From: Desulfatitalea sp. | GTDB taxonomy: Bacteria; Desulfobacterota; Desulfobacteria; Desulfobacterales; Desulfosarcinaceae | Direction: 5' to 3' | NCBI GenBank assembly: GCA_013041835.1 | Contig: JABDRH010000636.1 | Coordinates: 1-18,934, forward strand | DNA length: 18,934 bases | Part shown: one piece after another, positions 15,035 to 18,934 of the stretch | Layout: each line of letters opens with the position of its first letter | How positions within the stretch are numbered: the first letter of the stretch is position 1 | Translations under genes and position numbers: made by a program | The notes under the pieces: generated by a model | Told to the model about the DNA's origin: nothing | Databases searched by the model: none | Seen by the model: the letters and a program-made list of their open reading frames with translations, nothing else

Positions 15035-18000
15035 TTGCGAATTATTCCCTTGGAAAAAAGGATCGTGCTTGACGGGGCGGGAGCAGGCGTCCTTTCCACA
15101 ACGGTGGAAAGTCCCACCGATCAAGATCATCATTTCGAAAACACCGAACTCGGTGAAAACCAGGAAACTGACCCATCTGAAGGTGAAAACGCGGATTCGG
15201 ATGCGCTGGATCATACGACTGTGGATCACTTGGCCGATCCGCCCCATGATGGGGTCCATGAACCGACGCCTCCCGGCTATTCAACGGTTTTGGTTGTCAG
15301 TGATTCTGAAAATACCGATCCGTTTGTGAATGCCGTTGATGCCGATGCCCTGGTTATCCGGTATTCACCTGATGAAACCACCGCCCAGCAGCTCCTTGAT
15401 GCTATCAGAGCGGCTCTTGAGGGCAAGGAAGTCGATTGCATCGCATTTGCCGGAAACGACCTCGGCATCGCCGGTATGGGCATCGCACAAGATATGACCC
15501 TGGGTGTTTCCACGCTCGCGGTCAGTGAAATACAGCAAAATTTCTGGTCCACCGTTGGTTCATTCATCAATGAAGGTGGTCATATCGATCTGTTTTGTGA
15601 CAGCATAGCAACGGAACCGATCAGCCCCTTATTAACCGATCAGCTTGCATCCACATGCGGACAAACCATCAGCATTTATTATGCTTATGACAACGACCAG
15701 TTTTCTTCTTTAGGCGCCACGGCCCCACCTGTAAATGATGAGGCCGATCATCTCCCCGCCGATAATGATGCGATGGTTTTAGCGAAAAATGACATTGCCG
15801 AATCCAAACAGAGCCTGAACATTGCCTTGGTGGACACCACGCTTTCAGATTATGAAAATATCGCCGACGCCATTGATGAAGATGTAACCATTCTCTATTT
15901 CAACGGTGAAACCGAGTCGGCAACCCAAGTGCTTGAACAAGCCGTCGGTTATGCCTCCGATTCTCAAATGCCGATCGATTCACTTTCCATCATGTCCCAT
16001 GGGAAAACCGGTGCGTTCAAGCTTGGAAATGAATGGATCGATGCCTCAAATCTTTCCTCGTACACCGACGCCTGGCAATCATTGAATGCCGCGATGAATG
16101 AGGGCGCGAATCTGTATTTATTCGGATGCAACGTGGCCCGGGACTCGGACGCTGGGCAGGATCTTTTGGATAGTCTGGCAAGGGTCACCCAGGCAGATGT
16201 CTTTGCATCTGACGATATCACGGGCATCGGGGGCGACTGGCAGCTTGAAGCGGCATCCATCGGTGATAACGCAGAGCTAGAAAACGGTCTGGACACCCAT
16301 ATCGATGCCGGCGGTCTGGCCGATTACGCGGATGCGCTGGTGGACTATACTGAAACCGGCTGGTCCGGCTCCCAAACCTTTATAGATGGTGGGATTTCAT
16401 TTACACTGGACGTCTTGGGCGGCGGCACCATCGATTGGTCCTTCGACGGCACGACCGATACGTTGACCATCAGTGACAATGACGGCACCGGATCCGGCAC
16501 CACGATTGCCATCACGGACAACAACGGGGGGCTTAATATCGACAACATCATTTTTGACAGTGATGTGGGAACATTCAACTGTGACACGAATATCGGCACA
16601 TTGACGCTGTCAGGCGGCGCTGATTATGATGCGGTTTCCATCAACGGCGGCGGCGGCACCATCACGAATCTCGTTTATTCAGGGGATGTGACCCAAGCAT
16701 CGGTTATCAACGCCAATGTGAATACAGTAACCGCGCCTGCCATTATTGAGTCATCCGCCATCACCATCACCGGAACCATAGGCAATTTCACCGTCACCAA
16801 CGATATCGCAGGCCATTCACACGTCACCATCACAGGGGATGTGACCGGTTTTGACGTGGGCAATGATATGACCGGGTATTGCGCCGTGACCATAAATGGC
16901 AATGTAGGCTCGGTGGATATCAACGGTTCATTGGACACCCGGGCCATGTTCCTGATCGAAGGAGATCTGAACGCACTCGATATTGCCGCCGCAGCGGATA
17001 CCGGAATGGTTTCCATCACCCAAGTCAACGGCGCCTTTAATGTCACCGGCGCGTATACCTATTCCAATACGTTCGGGTCCGACACCCACGTCACCATCGA
17101 TACGTCCGGTGTTAATGATGCGGCGGTCCCTGATCTCATTTATGCCGAAACCGTGGACAGCGATGGAAACGGTCAGATCGACCATATCAAAATCGTCGCC
17201 AACTGCGCCTTAAATGATGACTTCAGCGGGATTGCGGCAGCCGTGGCAGGGTATACGCTCGATGCCACCACGCCTTATCTGACCAACATCGGCGGAGGCG
17301 GAGCCGCGGATAATGTCTTTTATATCAAGATCGATGAGAGCGGATCCGGTGATACCAATGTCACGCCCACCGTTACCTTGACGGCCAATACCTCGTTGCA
17401 AGGTTCGTCCGGAGGTCTTATCCCCGCCCCCATCGCCGATACCGGCTGGAAAGCACCCAGCGCGGAAGGAGAGGACTACAATCAATGGTCAAACGCTCAA
17501 GATGCCTATATCGATGACGGGAATTGGGCAGATGAAGGTACGGACGGCCAGTATAATGACTGGTACAACTTTAACTTTGGCATACCCGCCGGCGTATCCA
17601 TCACCGGTATCGAAGTGACTGTCAATGGCCATAATTATTTCACCACGATATTGGGGGGCAATGGAGGCGTCGACATCGGCCTGTCCTGGGATGGCGGGAC
17701 GAGTTACACCAGCAGTCAATACATGCAGCTTGACAATTCATTGCTGTCACATAACGACACCTGGAAAACGATTGGCGACGCCTCGGACACATGGGGCCGG
17801 ACCTGGTCCAGCGACGATTTCACAGACGGCAATTTCAGAATCCGGTTTCAAAGTGATATCAGCGGCATGCTGTTTTTTGGCGGCAGTGTTTACGTTGATG
17901 CGATTCAGGTAAAGGTTCACTATGAAGGCACGGCACTGGTTGCCGATGATGCCAATGATGCCCCGACCATTACTGACGACACGTTTGTTGTGAATGAAGA

Positions 18001-18934
18001 TGCCGCCAATGGGGCATCCGTGGGAACGGTTTCCGCCAGCGATCCGGATGCAGGCGATACCCTCACCTATTCCATTACGGCGGGCAATGCGGATGGGATT
18101 TTTTCAATTGATGCCAATACCGGTGAAATTACCATAACGGACAATACCAACCTCGATAGAGAATCAACGGCTTCTTATGCTTTGACCGTACAGGTTTCCG
18201 ATGGCACCGATACCGATGACGCCGCCATTACCATCAATGTAAACGACGTCAATGAATTTGCGCCCGTGGCAAACGACGCCACCGTGCCGCTTGCCGAAAA
18301 TGCGCCCAACGGCACCAGCGTGCACACCGTCGCGGCAAGCGACGCCGACGCCACCGCGAGCCTGACCTACGCCATCACCGCCGGGAACGCCGCCGGCATA
18401 TTCACCATCGATCCCGGCACCGGAGAAATCACCGTCGCCGACAACACCAATCTCGACCGCGAAACCTATGCTTCGTTTGCATTGACCGTTCAGGTCTCCG
18501 ACGGAACAAACACCGATGCCGCCACCATTACCGTCAACGTTGCCGACGTCAATGAATTTGCGCCCGTGGCAAACGATGCCACCGTGCCGCTGACCGAAAA
18601 TGCGCCCAACGGCACCACCGTGCACACCGTCGTGGCCACCGATGCAGACGCCGCCGCAAGCCTGACCTATACCATTACCGGCGGCAACGCCGCCGGCGTC
18701 TTCACCATCGACTCCGGCACCGGAGAGATCACCGTCGTTGACAACACCAATCTCGACCGCGAAACCTATGCTTCGTTTGCACTGACCGTCCAGGTCTCCG
18801 ACGGAACAAACACCGATACCGCCACCATTTCCGTCAACGTCACGGACATCAATGAATTTGCGCCCGTGGCAAACGACGCCACCGTGCCGCTGACCGAAAA
18901 TGCGCCCAACGGCACCAGCGTGCACACCGTCGCG
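15035..18934 (+). CDS. Giant DUF4347/cadherin-repeat surface protein (3' end outside window)
   Basis: The frame is open for 1300 codons to the window edge, with no frameshift seen. From TTG 15035 it begins MRIIPLEKRIVLDGAGAG, a short LE-x-R-(I)-(V/L)-L-D-G-A leader like those of other giant surface proteins (LEPR-XLL type), with no hydrophobic Sec signal. An acidic linker follows. Then come a degenerate DUF4347-like copy (about 80-222) and an intact DUF4347 (about 261-412) with IMSHGKTG (His322), LFGCNVA (Cys365) and GIGGDWQLEA. A Gly/Asn/Thr-rich beta-solenoid-like stretch (about 430-790) carries recurring V-T-I-x-G-x-V units. A beta-sandwich domain (about 803-965; GWKAPS, NFGIPAGVSITGIEV, TWGRTW, VKVHYEG) is carbohydrate-binding-like. 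Cadherin repeats start at residue 976. It is probably an exported calcium-dependent adhesin, and the preceding export genes are its likely route. No RTX nonapeptides are seen in this part. Confidence 0.9.
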   Translation, partial: MRIIPLEKRIVLDGAGAGVLSTTVESPTDQDHHFENTELGENQETDPSEGENADSDALDHTTVDHLADPPHDGVHEPTPPGYSTVLVVSDSENTDPFVNAVDADALVIRYSPDETTAQQLLDAIRAALEGKEVDCIAFAGNDLGIAGMGIAQDMTLGVSTLAVSEIQQNFWSTVGSFINEGGHIDLFCDSIATEPISPLLTDQLASTCGQTISIYYAYDNDQFSSLGATAPPVNDEADHLPADNDAMVLAKNDIAESKQSLNIALVDTTLSDYENIADAIDEDVTILYFNGETESATQVLEQAVGYASDSQMPIDSLSIMSHGKTGAFKLGNEWIDASNLSSYTDAWQSLNAAMNEGANLYLFGCNVARDSDAGQDLLDSLARVTQADVFASDDITGIGGDWQLEAASIGDNAELENGLDTHIDAGGLADYADALVDYTETGWSGSQTFIDGGISFTLDVLGGGTIDWSFDGTTDTLTISDNDGTGSGTTIAITDNNGGLNIDNIIFDSDVGTFNCDTNIGTLTLSGGADYDAVSINGGGGTITNLVYSGDVTQASVINANVNTVTAPAIIESSAITITGTIGNFTVTNDIAGHSHVTITGDVTGFDVGNDMTGYCAVTINGNVGSVDINGSLDTRAMFLIEGDLNALDIAAAADTGMVSITQVNGAFNVTGAYTYSNTFGSDTHVTIDTSGVNDAAVPDLIYAETVDSDGNGQIDHIKIVANCALNDDFSGIAAAVAGYTLDATTPYLTNIGGGGAADNVFYIKIDESGSGDTNVTPTVTLTANTSLQGSSGGLIPAPIADTGWKAPSAEGEDYNQWSNAQDAYIDDGNWADEGTDGQYNDWYNFNFGIPAGVSITGIEVTVNGHNYFTTILGGNGGVDIGLSWDGGTSYTSSQYMQLDNSLLSHNDTWKTIGDASDTWGRTWSSDDFTDGNFRIRFQSDISGMLFFGGSVYVDAIQVKVHYEGTALVADDANDAPTITDDTFVVNEDAANGASVGTVSASDPDAGDTLTYSITAGNADGIFSIDANTGEITITDNTNLDRESTASYALTVQVSDGTDTDDAAITINVNDVNEFAPVANDATVPLAENAPNGTSVHTVAASDADATASLTYAITAGNAAGIFTIDPGTGEITVADNTNLDRETYASFALTVQVSDGTNTDAATITVNVADVNEFAPVANDATVPLTENAPNGTTVHTVVATDADAAASLTYTITGGNAAGVFTIDSGTGEITVVDNTNLDRETYASFALTVQVSDGTNTDTATISVNVTDINEFAPVANDATVPLTENAPNGTSVHTVA
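17960..18934 (+). repeat. Cadherin repeats of exactly 300 nt, at least four, running off the window
   Basis: Units start at 17960, 18260, 18560 and 18860 (the last cut by the window edge). Each is exactly 100 codons, in register with the protein. Each has the cadherin calcium-binding pattern: the N-E-(D/N)-A or E-N-A start, A-S-D-x-D, the L-D-R-E motif (NTNLDRE) and the linker D-[VI]-N-E-F-A-P. By hand count units 2 and 3 differ at about 31 of 300 positions, roughly 90% identity. Unit 1 is clearly more divergent and less G/C-rich. Calcium-stiffened repeats of this type form the stalk of large adhesins. Confidence 0.92.

Noticed and set aside
15069..15329. 86-codon plus-strand frame with an ATG at the start of the adhesin region
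   Set aside because: It is out of frame with the giant open frame, which has a better Shine-Dalgarno and recognisable domains.
18164..18925. 253-codon minus-strand frame, Gly/Val-rich and periodic
   Set aside because: Its periodicity is inherited from the 300-nt cadherin units on the plus strand; it is a by-product of repeat composition.
15035..18934. RTX-type nonapeptide repeats in the giant protein
   Set aside because: Gly- and Asp-rich stretches are present, but no GGxGxDxUx series was found in the visible part; such repeats could still occur beyond the edge.

Overview
The window reads as a chromosomal segment of a motile Gram-negative bacterium, most likely a deltaproteobacterium (Desulfobacterota, Desulfosarcina/Desulfobacter-like). 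This assignment is an inference from the style of the che genes, the cysteine-bearing PAS domain and the giant DUF4347/cadherin protein; no rRNA or other phylogenetic marker is present. Every gene lies on the + strand. There are no RNA genes, insertion sequences, CRISPR arrays or gene-free stretches longer than about 180 nt.

Region 1 (1-8322) is a compact chemotaxis operon. Its order is the 3' end of a STAS-domain gene, cheA, cheD, a PAS-PAS histidine kinase, a stand-alone response regulator, cheB, then a 125-nt gap with a candidate sigma-28 (FliA) promoter, then cheY, cheR and cheW. CheW couples receptors to CheA. CheA phosphorylates CheY and CheB. CheR methylates receptors, while CheB and CheD demethylate and deamidate them. 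The extra kinase/regulator pair overlaps by 26 nt and sits inside the operon, so a second phospho-input probably acts alongside CheA. No receptor (MCP), CheZ, CheC or CheX is in view.

Region 2 (8406-14853) is visibly richer in A/T and encodes an envelope-spanning export assembly. It comprises a TolC-like outer-membrane channel lipoprotein with two C-terminal SPOR-like domains, a periplasmic HlyD-type adaptor, a GAF-like/TM/HlyD inner-membrane protein, and a PqqD-like/M50 (site-2-protease)/HlyD fusion. The ABC ATPase that defines a type I secretion system is absent from the window. The membrane M50 protein sits where the transporter would be expected.

Region 3 (15035 to the window edge) is the first 1300 codons of a giant surface protein, open at its 3' end. 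It starts at TTG with a short LEKR-IVLDGA leader and no Sec signal peptide. A degenerate and an intact DUF4347 domain follow, then beta-rich repeats, a carbohydrate-binding-like domain, and cadherin repeats of exactly 300 nt. A second candidate sigma-28 promoter (CTAAAG, 15 nt, GCCGATAA) precedes it.

Taken together, regions 2 and 3 look like a dedicated export route and its giant adhesin-like substrate, possibly co-regulated with motility through sigma-28. The candidate for an undescribed system is the set TolC-SPOR, HlyD, GAF-HlyD and PqqD-M50-HlyD with a LEKR-leader substrate.
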